64,000 nt of DNA from Diadema setosum. Lineage: Eukaryota; Echinodermata; Echinoidea; Diadematoida; Diadematidae. The notes beneath the pieces were generated by a model. That model did not search any database and was not told the origin of the DNA. It saw only the letters and a list, made by a program, of their open reading frames with translations. This document shows, piece by piece, positions 11,648 to 22,888 of the stretch (within the stretch, counting starts at the first letter, position 1; each line of letters begins with the position of its first letter). The stretch covers positions 27,866,627 through 27,930,626 of the forward strand of contig CM067070.1 of NCBI GenBank assembly GCA_033980235.1, given 5' to 3'. Position numbers and translations under genes: made by a program.

Positions 11648-12488
11648 CTTATACTAGGTGTTTAATACAAAAAACATTTCCCACTTTTGATTTTTAATAG
11701 TTCAAAAACTATAAATCTGATAAAACTGTGATTGGTATGAGTAATAGCTGAATAGTGTACAATTTAGTTGGAGGTGATTTGAATATGAAATCCTGTATTA
11801 ATTTCAGGAAATTCATGATTCATTTCAATGTTAGGTTCCAGATTTCGATCAAATATTAACCCTACATGACTGTGTACAAAACTTGAACTTTACACAGGAA
11901 CCAATGATGTGTATGTGAGTGTGTGCTTACAATGATCCTGAACAATGGACATGGCTACCACCTGTTCAGAACTCTGCTGCAATTCACACGGATGCTTTAT
12001 CAATATTATTCATGTGGATTGCCCTGAGCACCGCTAGTCTGAATTTATGACACACGGTGAAATGTATGCACATGAAAAAGTAAGCACATCTTTCCATGTG
12101 CTTGCATTCATCATATTTCAGAATGAATAAAGACTTGCTGTGATAGTGGAATTCCTCGTGAAAATATGTAATAGACCATTCCAATACTGGCCATTGTCTA
12201 GGACCATTGTCTGGGTATCAAGAACACACTCCTATACACACCAATAACCCCTGTGCAAAGTTAAAGTTTTGTACAGAGAGTTGAAAATACAGCAAAATCT
12301 GAAACCTAACTGAAAAATTAATGTTGAATTTAACGAAGTTAATCATGCTTTCATTGTCAAATTACCTCCAACAAAATTGAACACTATTCAGCTATTGATC
12401 ATATCAATGTTAGTCTTATCTAATATATAGTTTTTGAACTATAAAGGATCAAAAGTGTGAAATGTTTTTTGTAACACCTATACTACCT
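11648..12488. repeat. Inverted repeat, arms ~250 bp, ~300-bp spacer
   Basis: The left arm (about 11648-11960) and right arm (about 12190-12488) are reverse complements with moderate divergence. Paired words include aaaaacatttcccacttttg with the gtgtgaaatgttttt region and the gtacaaaact blocks. Probably an old palindromic MITE. Its right arm also begins the duplicated block shared with 19278. Confidence 0.55.
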
Positions 12489-12803
12489 AAAAAATACTTG
12501 ATATGACTGCGATAGCCGAAACAAAATCTATCAAACATCTATAAGAAAAAGGGATTGGAGTTCTGTCTTAAAATCACGGCTGATTTACAATACAATCTAA
12601 ATGTACACTGTATACATCTCTCCGGTTCACATGTACATGTAATTATTCCTGAGTATTGCAATAAAACCTACATTATTTTCCAACAACACTAAGATCTACA
12701 AGTTTCTTAAACCTTTCCATATCTTATGATTGACATCATACACTCGCGAAAGAAAATAAAAATCCCTCAATACTGAATGGGATACATACGACACACATGC
12801 ACA

Positions 12804-12834
<31 letters not shown>

Positions 12835-14124
12835 CATTTTTGTTTTTGTTTTTGTTAATCTTTTATTTTATCTCTTTTTCATATGAACAATGATATACAA
12901 AGTAGCTAATAGCAAAATAATACAAATTTCATTATCACAACATAAATCCCACATTGTCAATATTACGAATGAAAAGAAAGAATTTTGCATAAAAAACGGA
13001 TAAAGAAAAGACAAACACATCAAACAGAGAGGAACAAGGCACCCTTCCCATCCCCTCACCCAACCCACTCACTCACTCAAATACTTAAATCACAAAGTTT
13101 TATGCAGTGTTGATACTGCCAGGGAAGCATTAGTTATGGGCGAGTAGGAAGGTAAAAAAAAGCATATAACTAACAACAAAAACCCAAACGCATCATACAG
13201 ACTGCCAAACAGAATGATAAATAAATTCAATAGATATACAATTCTACACTTATATCCCCTAGATATTTAACTCTTACCATTTCTATAAATGTAATCCTAT
13301 TTTACAAGTTTTAGTCGCTAATTCCTTTACCTGATCTTTATAACCTGTAATCATCATCAAAATTTAATTCGTTGAAGGAAGCACTCCTTTTGATGCAGGA
13401 AAATCTCAAAGATGATATATTTCATAATGAAAACAATAATGGAATTACACATTTTTCCTTGAATCTACATAAAGATTAAAGTCCAATCACTAATATTTCC
13501 CTTAAATCTAATCTATCTATTATTTCTTGCCACATATATTATACACATACACACATACATATATACACACACAGTTAAGAGATCACAGTTTTTTAAAAGC
13601 TCTGAGCAGAAATCTTCTCACAGAGACTATTCCACATTTTACGTGCGAACTTAACCGTTTGCCATACATACTCACTGATATCATGCATATGGATGGAAAT
13701 GTGAGCAAATTTCATGTTTCATCAGCCAATAAACAGCATTCGATGCAAACTACTAACTCATCCTATTTTACTACAGACTCTGAATAGATCTTTCACTCTC
13801 ATACAGATAATCTGTTTCTACGCAAATATACCCTCATTTACATATACCACTGAATATATAAACAACAACAATATTTAAGCATCCCATAAAAAAAAGACTT
13901 ATTGGTAGAAATATATCATTGAACATAATTATTATTATTATTGGAAAAAAAATTACACAAAATTTTGATTTTATACCTATTCAAGTAAATATAACCGTTT
14001 GTAACACTGCTTGTTTGTATGTTACGATCTATTTTATTTTTGAAATGATTCCTAAATTATGAAACACTGTATTTTACACTACAAAGTTCTTACCTGGGAT
14101 ATATTCCTTGGGTCAAGAGGCAAT
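12421..14124. repeat. Segmental duplication, copy 1 left part
   Basis: Nearly collinear with 19278-20886, with small indels and substitutions. It holds a (CA)n tract (about 12797-12836), then sequence resembling a minus-strand retroelement 3' end (A/C-rich tail in reverse complement), and no coding frame. Confidence 0.85.
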
Positions 14125-14433
14125 AGGCGCGGTCAGACTGGTAAAAGATCGAGAAGTTTAAGATCGTGAAGTCTTCCCGAACTTTTGTCGTGCGGTCACA
14201 CTGGCAGCCAAACGTCTCGATCTTTGGATCGAGAAGTTTGGGTCATCGGTGCGCGCGCGCAAGACAAAAGAAAGAGCGCGCCGTCCGATGGCTAGTTATC
14301 GTGACGTAACAATGTACAACTGTACATGACAATGGCCTCGCGCTTCGGAGTACGGAAGCTTAAAAGTGCCAACCAGATGACGAGATAAGAAGACGAGAAG
14401 ACAGGTTAAATACCGAGAAGCCGAGTTATTGCA

Positions 14434-15533
14434 ACTCGGCAAGTCGACTTGTTTAGGTCAAGAAGACAAGAAGCCGATTTCTTGTAGCTCGGCAAGTCGA
14501 CTTGTTTGGGACAAGAAGACATGATATCGAGTTGTTGAAACTCGGAATATCGACTTGCTTGGGACAAGAAGACATGATAACGAGTTGTTGAAACTCGGCA
14601 AGTCGACTTGCTTGGGACAAGAAGTCAAGATGACAAGTTGTTGAAACTCGGCAAGTCGACTCGTTAGGGACAAGAAGTCAAGATGACAAGTTGTTGAAAC
14701 TCGGCAAGTCGACTCGTTTAGGACAAGAAGTCAAGATGACAAGTTGTTGAAACTCGGCAAGTCGACTTGTTTGGGACAAGAAGACATGATGACAAGTTGT
14801 TGAAACTCGGCAAGTCGACTTGCTCGGGACAAGAAGTCAAGATGACAAGTTGTTGAAACTCGGCAAGTCGACTTGCTTGGGACAAGAAGTCAAGATGACA
14901 AGTTGTTGAAACTCGGCAAGTCGACTCGTTAGGGACAAGAAGTCAAGATGACAAGTTGTTGAAACTCGGCAAGTCGACTCGTTTAGGACAAGAAGTCAAG
15001 ATGACAAGTTGTTGAAACTCGGCAAGTCGACTTGATTGGGACAAGAAGACAAGAAGCCGATTTCTTGTAGCTCGGCAAGTCGACTTGTTTGGGACAAGAA
15101 GACATGATATCGAGTTGTTGAAACTCGGCAAGTCGACTTGTTTGGGACAAGAAGACAAGAAGCCGATTTCTTGTAGCTCGGCAAGTTGACTTGTTTGGGA
15201 CAAGAAGACATGATATCGAGTTGTTGAAAGTCGGAATATCGACTTGCTTGGGACAAGAAGACAAGATGACAAGTTGATAAAACTCGGCAAGTCGACTTGT
15301 TTGGGATAAGAAGACAAGAAGCCGATTTCTTGTAGCTCGGCAAGTCGACTTGTTTGGGACAAGAAGACATGATATCGAGTTGTTGAAACTCGGAATATCG
15401 ACTTGCTTGGGACAAGAAGACAAGATGACAAGTTGATAAAACTCGGCAAGTCGACTTGTTTGGGACAAGAAGACATGATGACGAGTTGTTGAAACTCGGA
15501 ATGTCGACTTGTTTGGGACAAGAAGTCAACAAC
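14434..15533 (+). repeat. Satellite array, forward arm
   Basis: Tandem monomers of 51 or 54 bp, each with the 12-bp palindrome caagtcgacttg (or the variant atatcgacttg), a gggacaagaag block and a ttgaaactcgg block. Both unit lengths are multiples of three, so reading frames stay open in several registers. The apparent proteins are artefacts of the repeat. Confidence 0.9.
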
Positions 15534-15545
15534 TTGTCATGTTGA

Positions 15546-16785
15546 CTTCTTGTCCTAAGTAAGTCGACATTCCGAGTTTCAATAACTCGTTATCATGTCT
15601 TCTTTTCCCAAACAAGTCGACTTGCCGAGTTTCAACAACTTGTCATCTTGACTTCTTGACCCAAGTAAGTCGACATTCCGAGTTTCAACAACTCGTTATC
15701 ATGTCTTCTTGTCCCAAACAAGTCGACTTGCCGAGATCCAACAACTTGTCATCTTGACTTCTTGTCCCAAGTAGGTCGACTTGCCGAGTTTCAACAACTT
15801 GTCATCTTGACTTCTTGTCCCAAGCAAGTCGACTTGCCGAGTTTCAACAACTTGTCATCTTGACTTCTTGTCCCAAGCAAGTCGATATTCCGAGTTTCAA
15901 CAACTCGATATCATGTCTTCTTGTCCCAAACAAGTCGACTTGCCGAGATCCAACAACTTGTCATCTTGACTTCTTGTCCCAAGTAGGTCGACTTGCCGAG
16001 TTTCAACAACTTGTCATCTTGACTTCTTGTCCCAAGCAAGTCGACTTGCCGAGTTTCAACAACTTGTCATCTTGACTTCTTGTCCCAAGCAAGTCGATAT
16101 TCCGAGTTTCAACAACTCGATATCATGTCTTCTTGTCCCAAACAAGTCGACTTGCTGAGCTACAAGAAATCGGCTTCTTGTCTTCTTGACCTAAACAAGT
16201 CGACTTGCCGAGTTGCAATAACCGTCCCAAGCAAGTCGATATTCCGAGTTTCAACAACTCGATATCATGTCTTCTTGTCCCAAACAAGTCGACTTGCTGA
16301 GCTACAAGAAATCGGCTTCTTGTCTTCTTGACCTAAACAAGTCGACTTGCCGAGTTGCAATAACTTGTCATCTTGTCTTCTTGTCCCAAGCAAGTCGATA
16401 TTCCGAGTTTCAACAACTCGATATCATGTCTTCTTGTCCCAAACAAGTCGACTTCCTGAGCTACAAGAAATCGGCTTCTTGTCTTCTTATCCCAAACAAG
16501 TCGACTTGCCGAGTTTTATCAACTTGTCATCTTGTCTTCTTGTCCCAAGCAAGTCGATATTCCGAGTTTCAACAACTCGATATCATGTCTTCTTGTCCCA
16601 AACAAGTCGACTTGCCGAGCTACAAGAAATCGGCTTCTTGTCTTCTTGACCTAAACAAGTCGACTTGCCGAGTTGCAATAACTTGTCATCTTGTCTTCTT
16701 GTCCCAAGCAAGTCGACTTGCCGAGCTACAAGAAATCGGCTTCTTGTCCTCTTGACCTAAGCAAGTCGACTTGCCGAGTTGCAAT
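15546..16785 (-). repeat. Satellite array, inverted arm
   Basis: The same monomer family as the forward arm in opposite orientation (cttgtcccaaacaagtcgac). One internal junction at about 16219-16224 fuses two units after losing part of a monomer. Apart from small unit-order differences the arm can pair with 14434-15533 over more than 1 kb. Confidence 0.9.
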
Positions 16786-17117
16786 AACTCGGCTTCTCGG
16801 TATTTAACCTGTCTTCTCGTCTTCTTATCTCGTCATCTGTTTGGCACTTTTAAGCTTCCGTATCAGAGACACTACCCGCAAGCAGGTGGTGGACTGGTCA
16901 CGTTACAAAGATCACGAAGTTTCTGTTTCTCGCGGTAACACTGGCAAAAGATCGAGAAGTTTGGAGGGGGTGGGGGAAAATCCCTAGTTGATGTGGGAAT
17001 TTTCGCGAGAAGTTTTGGGGAAGTTTCGCGAGAAGTTTGCGCTCACACTGGCAAAACTTCGAGATCTTAAAAATCGCGATCTTAAACTTCTCGGTGTTTT
17101 GCCAGTGTGACCGCGCC

Positions 17118-17422
17118 TATAGAGTCATCTAAAGAGAGAACTTGCTCCATACAAATAGCATATAGCATGTCATACATATTCAAGTTATACGTAGATAACC
17201 CAATTACGGGGAAAATAAAATAAATGCCTAATTGTTATTGCTTAAAACGTATTGCCGCGGCCTCCCCCCCCCCAAAAAAAAAATAAACACTGTCATTAGG
17301 ACATATTCTATGTCTTCTAGCGACGAACTAGAATTTGCAATTGTGCATTTCCTCTGCAGTAGTATCAAAGTACCCCACATACCAGTTCTTGCATTGAGAT
17401 GACCGAAGGTTGAATTCTACGG
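17118..17422. repeat. Segmental duplication, copy 1 right part
   Basis: Collinear with 21338-21648, including the same C-run/A-run junction (about 17266-17283). Homology stops after ttgaattctacggttt. Confidence 0.8.
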
Positions 17423-17632
17423 TTTAATGTTTGAGATAAACTGCCAAAAAACACAGTTTCCTGCCCGTTTTATGATACCAAATTTTAGCATGATGTAAAA
17501 GAAGACCCACTCTTTCAGAAAATATGAAAAAGTCAAGTTCGACTAGGGTGACCCATTTCACTTATTTTCAGTCCTCACGCAAAATCAGTGTGTGCGACTT
17601 TATGTTCGTTTTGAGGTGCACGGTCACAAATG
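17423..17632. repeat. Repeat shared with 53075-53285
   Basis: About 210 bp closely similar in the same orientation to 53075-53285 (common words cccgttttatgat/cac, agaagaccc, ttgaggtgcacggtcacaaa). No coding evidence. Confidence 0.7.
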
Positions 17633-17845
17633 CTCGATCGTCCTTCAACACGATCCCTTCCCGACCGCTATTCGATCTTTTACGATCCACACCCGACCAT
17701 TCTCGACATCGACAGAATCTCTCCTCGACAACCACACAGATCTCTACTCGAACATCCCGATCTACACACAATCAATACACGATCACTACACGGTCAATAC
17801 TCGATTTCTACTAGACTTCTTAGACCAGTTCGACATGACACGATC
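17633..17845 (+). repeat. Degenerate ~11-bp GATC-rich minisatellite
   Basis: The tract divides into successive 9-13-mers, mostly 11, of the form NNtCGATCNNt (acacgatccct, attcgatcttt, acacgatcact, actcgatttct). CGA or GA recurs at a near-constant position. The paralogous locus at 53285 has no such tract, so it is an insertion or local expansion. Confidence 0.6.
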
Positions 17846-17960
17846 TGTGTAAGATCTTGCATCGAACGGGTCGGCAGGTTCGTACAGTGATCGAGTGAAA
17901 AAAGAATTGGTTACAGTTATTCGTTTGGTTATATGACACAACTCAGTATTTATACTTGTA

Positions 17961-18622
17961 TACGGCGTGGCCCAAAAGAGTGCTATAAAACTGACTCTTC
18001 ATTGCAAAAGCATGGATGAATGAAAGAAAATGATTATCTTTAGTAGTTGATGTAAGAACACTTCCTATTTTGAAACCACAATCTTCAATTCTCGTGCAGG
18101 CATTTCGATTCTATAGTCAGTTTTCCTGAGAACTTGTGATTTGCATTTTGATACTATTGCCACCCAAGCCATTCTTAACTGAGGGACAACTTTTACAACT
18201 TTGCAAGATTAAGCTTCCGACAAAAATTTCTGCGCTGGTCTATGAAACGATAACAAAGACTGATCACTACTGTTTGTGAGCCACTCAAAAAGGTACAAAA
18301 ATGCATTCAGTTGTATTCATTCACTTATTCCGTTTTCAGTAGCTATTTTGGACGCATTCGTTATCAGATTTTATGGCTCCACTATCGCTCAGTCAAGTAG
18401 GATATCAGTGCCCAAAGTTACAAATTTTGTAAATCACAAATTTTTAGGGAAATGGCCATGAGATCAAGGCGCCTGCACGAAGATTGATTATCATTGTGTC
18501 AAATAAAATTTGAGGTGTTCTTTAGGAACTATTAAATACTGTAACAATTTCATTCACTCTCTCATATCTTTTTAAATAAGAGAAAGTTTTGTAGCACTCT
18601 GTCTGCCGGGACGCCATGTATA
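17961..18622. mobile_element. Possible mariner-like MITE
   Basis: The left end tacggcgtggcccaaaagag and the right end (ctctgtctgccgggacgcca, inverse) share inverted blocks (ggcgt, agagtgctayaaaact), flanked by TATA on both sides (17959-17962, 18619-18622). The interior is AT-rich and non-coding. Confidence 0.45.
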
Positions 18623-19277
18623 ATACAATGTATATATAATAGGTTCGTTCATATGCATTCAATATTTGCAGTGGATAAATAAGAAGAATAGCAAATTTTA
18701 GTTTGATGTCTCATAAAAAAAAAATGTTACACCTCCACGCTTAAGTGCATTACATAGGTGGGCTGAAATTAATTTGGTCTAAAGTGAAACATAAATGCCC
18801 ATGAATGCACCATTATAGAGTTGAAAAAAAAATTAACTGTTCTACAACCCTAATGAGTCGTGTTATCTTTGTCATAATTGTTCTCATTATTAAAGAATGA
18901 AAAAGTGAATGAAAAATATGTATGTATTCAGTGATAAAGTATAGGCCCAAGAGTGTGTAAAAGAAAATACATGTATCATATTCATTTCTAAATTCATGAA
19001 GTACTGCTGATATGTGGAACAGAGTACGTTATTATGAAAATAAAACAATATAACATTTCATAATAGCAAAAAATAATGATGAAAATCTTGGTTGTTTATT
19101 TTTTTCTCAACTCATCCCAGCCAATCGATAACAAGGTGCATTTCAAGCAATGTACATACAACTCTCAATAACCAAAACCTTTTAAGCGAAGCAAAAGTGT
19201 AACATCTACATAAATAGAAGTAAAGTAAGTCACTGAGCATTTATGAGTCTACGTTACCACTACTGTTTTAACACGTC
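18623..19277. other. Intergenic, nothing recognised
   Basis: AT-rich, short frames only. Confidence 0.4.
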
Positions 19278-20886
19278 AATATATAGTTTTTGAACTTAAA
19301 AGATCAAAAGTTTGAAATGTTTTTTTGTAACACCTAGTACTACCTAAACAATACATGTACTTGATATGACTGCGATAGCCTAAACAAAATCTATCAAACA
19401 TCTGTAAGAAAAAGGGATTGGAGTTCTGTCTTAAAATCACGGTTGATTTACAATACAATCTAAATGATTGACATCATACACTCGCGAAAGGAAATACAAA
19501 TCCCTCAATACTGAATGGGATACATACGACACACATGCACACACATACACCACACACACACACACACACACACACACTTTTTTGTTTTTGTCAATCTTTT
19601 ATTTTATCTCTTTTTCGTATGAACAATGATATACAAATTAGTTAATTGCAAAATAATACAAATTTCATAATGACAACATAAATTCCACATTGTCAATATT
19701 ACGAATGAAAAGAAAGAATTTTGCATAAAAAACGGATAAAGAAAAGACAAACACATCAAAAAGAAAGGAGCAAGGCACCCTTCCCATCCCCTCACCCAAC
19801 CCACTCACTCACTCACTCAAATAATTAAATCACAAAGTTTTATACAGTGTTGATACTGCCAGGGAAGCATTAGTTATGGGCGAGTAGGAAGGTAAAAAAA
19901 GCATATAACTAACAACAAAAACCCAAACGCATCATACAGACTACCGAACAGAATGATAAATAAATTCAATAGATATACAATTCTACACTTATATCTCCTA
20001 GATATTTAACTCTTACCATTTCTATAAATGTAACCCTATTTTACAAGTTTCAGTCGCTAATTCCTTTTACTGATCTTTATAACCTGTAATCATCATCAAA
20101 ATTTAACTCGTTGAAGGAAGCACTCCTTTTGATGCAGGAAAATCTCATATATGATATATTTCATTATGAAAATAATAATGGAATTACACATTTTAATTCT
20201 ACGAGAGTTTCCTTGAATCTACATAAAGATTAAAGTCCAATCACTAATATTTCCCTCCAATCTAATCTACCTATTATTTCTTGCCACATACATATACACA
20301 TACACGCATACATACACACACACAGTTAAGAGATCACAGTTTTTTAAAAGCTCTGAGCAGAAATCTTCTCACAGAGAACAGAAAAGACTATTCCACATTT
20401 TACGTGTGAACTTACCGTTTGTCATACGTACTCACCGATATCATGGATATGGATGGAAATGCGAGCAAATTTCATGTTTCATCAGCCAATAAACAGCATT
20501 CGATGCAAACTACTAACTCATCCTATTTTACTACAGACACTGTATAGATCTTTTACTCTCATACAGATAATCTGTTTCTACGCAAATATACCCTCATTTA
20601 CATATACCACTGAATATATAAACAACAACAATATTTAAGCATCCCATAAAAAAAGACTTATTGGTAGAAATATATCATTGAACATAATTATTATTACTGG
20701 AAAAAAAATTACACAAAATTTTGATTTTATACCTATTCAAGTAAATATAACCGTTTGTAACACTGCTTGTTTGTATGTTACAATCTATTTTATTTTTGAA
20801 ATGATTCCTAACTTATGAAACACTGTATTTTACACTACAAAGTTCTTACCTGGGATATATTCCTTGGGTCAAGAGGCAATGCAATA
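19278..20886. repeat. Segmental duplication, copy 2 left part
   Basis: Collinear with 12421-14124, with small indels such as an extra gaacagaaaa near 20378. Confidence 0.85.
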
Positions 20887-21337
20887 GGCGCGGTCAGACT
20901 GGTAAAAGATCGAGAAGTTTAAGATCGTGAAGTCTTCCCGAACTTTTGTCGTGCGGTCACACTGGCAGCCAAACGTCTCGATCTTTGGATCGAGAAGTTT
21001 GGGTCATCGGTGCGCGCGCGCAAGACAAAAGAAAGAGCGCGCCGTCCGATGGCTAGTTATCGTGACGTAACAATGTACAACTGTACATGACAATGGCCTC
21101 GCGCTTCGGAGACACTACCCGCAAGCAGGTGGTGGACTGGTCACGTTACAAAGATCACGAAGTTTCTGTTTCTCGCGGTAACACTGGCAAAAGATCGAGA
21201 AGTTTGGAGGGGGTGGGGGAAAATCCCTAGTTGATGTGGGAAGTTTCGCGAGAAGTTTGCGCTCACACTGGCAAAACTTCGAGATCTTAAAAATCGCGAT
21301 CTTAAACTTCTCGGTGTTTTGCCAGTGTGACCGCGCC
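20887..21337. mobile_element. TA-flanked MITE, short (empty-site) copy
   Basis: The 451-bp sister of the element at 14126-17117 has the same GGCGCGGTCA ends. It reads continuously through gcgcttcggagacactaccc at the point where the foldback element interrupts the first copy. Confidence 0.85.
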
Positions 21338-21648
21338 TATAGAGTCATCTAAAGAGAGAACTTGCTCCATACAAATAGCATATAGCATGTCATACATATT
21401 CAAGTTATACGTAGATAACCCAATTACGGGGAAAATAAAATAATATATAATAATTGTTATTGCTTAAAACGTATTGCCGCCGCCCTCCCCCCCCCAAAAA
21501 AAAAAATAAACACTGTAATTAGGACATATTCTATGTCTTCTAGCGACGAACTAGAATTTGCAATTGTGCATTTCCTCTGCAGTAGTATCAAAGTACCCCA
21601 CATACCAGTTCTTGCATTGAGATGATCGAAGGTTGAATTCTACGGTTT
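21338..21648. repeat. Segmental duplication, copy 2 right part
   Basis: Collinear with 17118-17422. Confidence 0.8.
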
Positions 21649-21900
21649 TCTTTTCAACTGTATGGAATTTATATGATAAAGGTTATTAGAAACTACCAAA
21701 TGCACATGTCTGCTGGGTATGACGGCATACCATGTGCGTCTTTGAAGATGATTATGCAATTATGACACACTTCCAACGCTTGCTTGGGCACTTGATAACG
21801 AATATATTTTTAAAGTGGTGTTCAAAGATTTTGGAAATTAAGGTAAAAGAGGTATCCGACAACAAGTCTTTCACAAATAAGGACGTGCTGTGCTCATTAA
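21634..21900. repeat. Gene A 3' flank, partly repeated at 44-46 kb
   Basis: Sequence just 3' of gene A. The first ~160 bp resemble 44227-44400, and the part around 21826-21890 (aggtaaaagaggtatccgac) resembles 45765-45840. This suggests a third, broken copy of the gene's 3' flank. Confidence 0.5.
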
Positions 21901-21927
21901 AATTATTTTGGAATAAACCTGTGAATA

Positions 21928-22035
21928 GCGTGATCCAATGAGTAAGGTCTCAAGCGTGATCCAATGAGTAAGGTCTCAAGCGTGATCCAATGAGTAGGGT
22001 CTCAAGCGTGATTCAATGAGTAGGGTCTCAAGCGT
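21928..22035. repeat. 26-bp minisatellite reaching the stop codon
   Basis: Four consecutive 26-bp units (gcgtgatccaatgagtaagg plus tctcaa) start at 21928, 21954, 21980 and 22006, with a partial fifth unit at 22032. The last units overlap the final codons and TGA of gene A on the minus strand. Gene B has only one such sequence. Confidence 0.9.
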
Positions 22036-22888
22036 GATCCCGCCTTATGTTCACAGGCACTTTGTAGCCAAAATACGCCATGTCGGTGGAAAGCCTCTGT
22101 CTGACTTTTTCAAACTGCTCATCAGAAAGCGTGTCATAATATTTTTTCAAGATGGCATCATCGCTGCTATTCGAAACGTCAAGTGACTTATATGGGTGGA
22201 ATTTAGAATCCACGCCCATGAGCTTTAGAGCCTCAATGACATCTTCAGTATACGTCTCCAGTTTGCCAATGTAGTCGAAACCAAGGCAAGGGTTGCAGAG
22301 CTTGTACACGTCCTGCCAGTGAATGTCACGATTCTCGGCCAGGTAGTAGTCTATAAATTCTTTAAAGGTGACGTTATACATTTCACTTTTTACCGACTTG
22401 CCAGGCATTTCTGCTTTAGAGTGATTTCCATATTCGATGTATATTTTCTTATTATGATGACGACGACTGGCAAGATTTCTATTGGGATAGGTCTCTAGTC
22501 GATCCCTAAATGCAGCCAAGATATGAGTAAAAGGATTACGAACGAAGATAACCTTCGTAAAGTTGGCAGCATAGAATTTCCTTGTACTCTGTTTCACATT
22601 TCTCAGGCGCTTAAAATGTTTCTTTAACAGCGTGTTGGATTCCCTTGCGGCCAGTTTGGCGTCTTCAGGTACAAAGCCGTAGATGCTGAGGAGGAGTCTT
22701 CCCCAGTTGGTGCCGCCACACTTGGGGACGGGCAGAAACAGTGTCCGCTGATTCGGGAGGACCCTGAAGCGGTCACAGTCCTCCGCAAGACGCGGGGAGG
22801 AAGTGATGTTGTTCCGCAAACACTCACGCCGCAATGTCTCTTGGCGAGCCACCTGCTTGTCTCTTATACTCATCGGTGGTGAGGTTTC
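22028..22888 (-). CDS. Carbohydrate sulfotransferase A, catalytic (last) exon
   Basis: Encodes 286 residues of a Sulfotransfer_2 (HNK-1ST/CHST8-14-like) enzyme that would transfer sulfate from PAPS to a glycan in the Golgi lumen. Visible motifs are the 5'-phosphosulfate loop VPKCGGTNWG (residues 54-63), the 3'-phosphate site IFVRNPFTHILAAFRDR (114-130), the conserved HW.dvYkLCnPCL..DYIGklE segment (190-211) and a C-terminal MAYFGYKVP. Five N-glycosylation sequons (NIT, NFT, NHS, NVT, NSS) fit a luminal domain. The frame stays open upstream to 23011, but that extra part diverges far more from gene B than the exon does. I therefore place the acceptor at aag|GAAACC after a pyrimidine-rich stretch. 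The TGA lies in a 26-bp repeat. Upstream exon: 30455-30542. The substrate cannot be inferred. No frameshift or lost motif. Confidence 0.88.
   Translation of the reverse strand, partial: ETSPPMSIRDKQVARQETLRRECLRNNITSSPRLAEDCDRFRVLPNQRTLFLPVPKCGGTNWGRLLLSIYGFVPEDAKLAARESNTLLKKHFKRLRNVKQSTRKFYAANFTKVIFVRNPFTHILAAFRDRLETYPNRNLASRRHHNKKIYIEYGNHSKAEMPGKSVKSEMYNVTFKEFIDYYLAENRDIHWQDVYKLCNPCLGFDYIGKLETYTEDVIEALKLMGVDSKFHPYKSLDVSNSSDDAILKKYYDTLSDEQFEKVRQRLSTDMAYFGYKVPVNIRRDHA

Larger units (their letters stand above)
14351..16862. mobile_element. Foldback element of two opposed satellites
   Basis: The ends are near-perfect inverted repeats of over 100 bp (tacggaagcttaaaagtgcc on the left, the inverse at 16843-16862). 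They pass into about 20 head-to-tail 51-54-bp monomers, a 12-bp centre at about 15534-15545, and about 23 monomers in reverse orientation. The empty site is preserved at about 21111 in the sister MITE. Flanking tcggag (left) and tcagag (right) are a plausible 6-bp target duplication with one mismatch. There is no transposase. Structurally it is a Foldback/hairpin transposon; the family is unknown. Confidence 0.8.
14126..17117. mobile_element. TA-flanked MITE, long (filled) copy
   Basis: The termini are GGCGCGGTCA and its inverse TGACCGCGCC, extending about 35 bp with mismatches (ctggtaaaagatcgagaag against cttctcggtgttttgccag), flanked by TA. Internal copies of the same gcggtcacactggcag motif occur. 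It is about 2992 bp because a 2512-bp foldback element is nested inside it. Its sister at 20887-21337 is only 451 bp and lacks the nested element. Confidence 0.8.

Noticed and set aside
14943..16755. Overlapping 160-190-aa frames rich in SSCPKQVDLPSF-type repeats on both strands
   Set aside because: They are translations of the 51-54-bp satellite. Several registers are open at once because unit lengths are multiples of three.
14434..16785. CRISPR-like regular direct repeats
   Set aside because: Monomers are contiguous with no unique spacers, the array inverts in the middle, and the genome is eukaryotic.
22624..22827. 67-aa minus-strand frame in a second register within the sulfotransferase exon (also 56898-57101)
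   Set aside because: Shadow of the catalytic exon in another frame; conserved only because the exon is.
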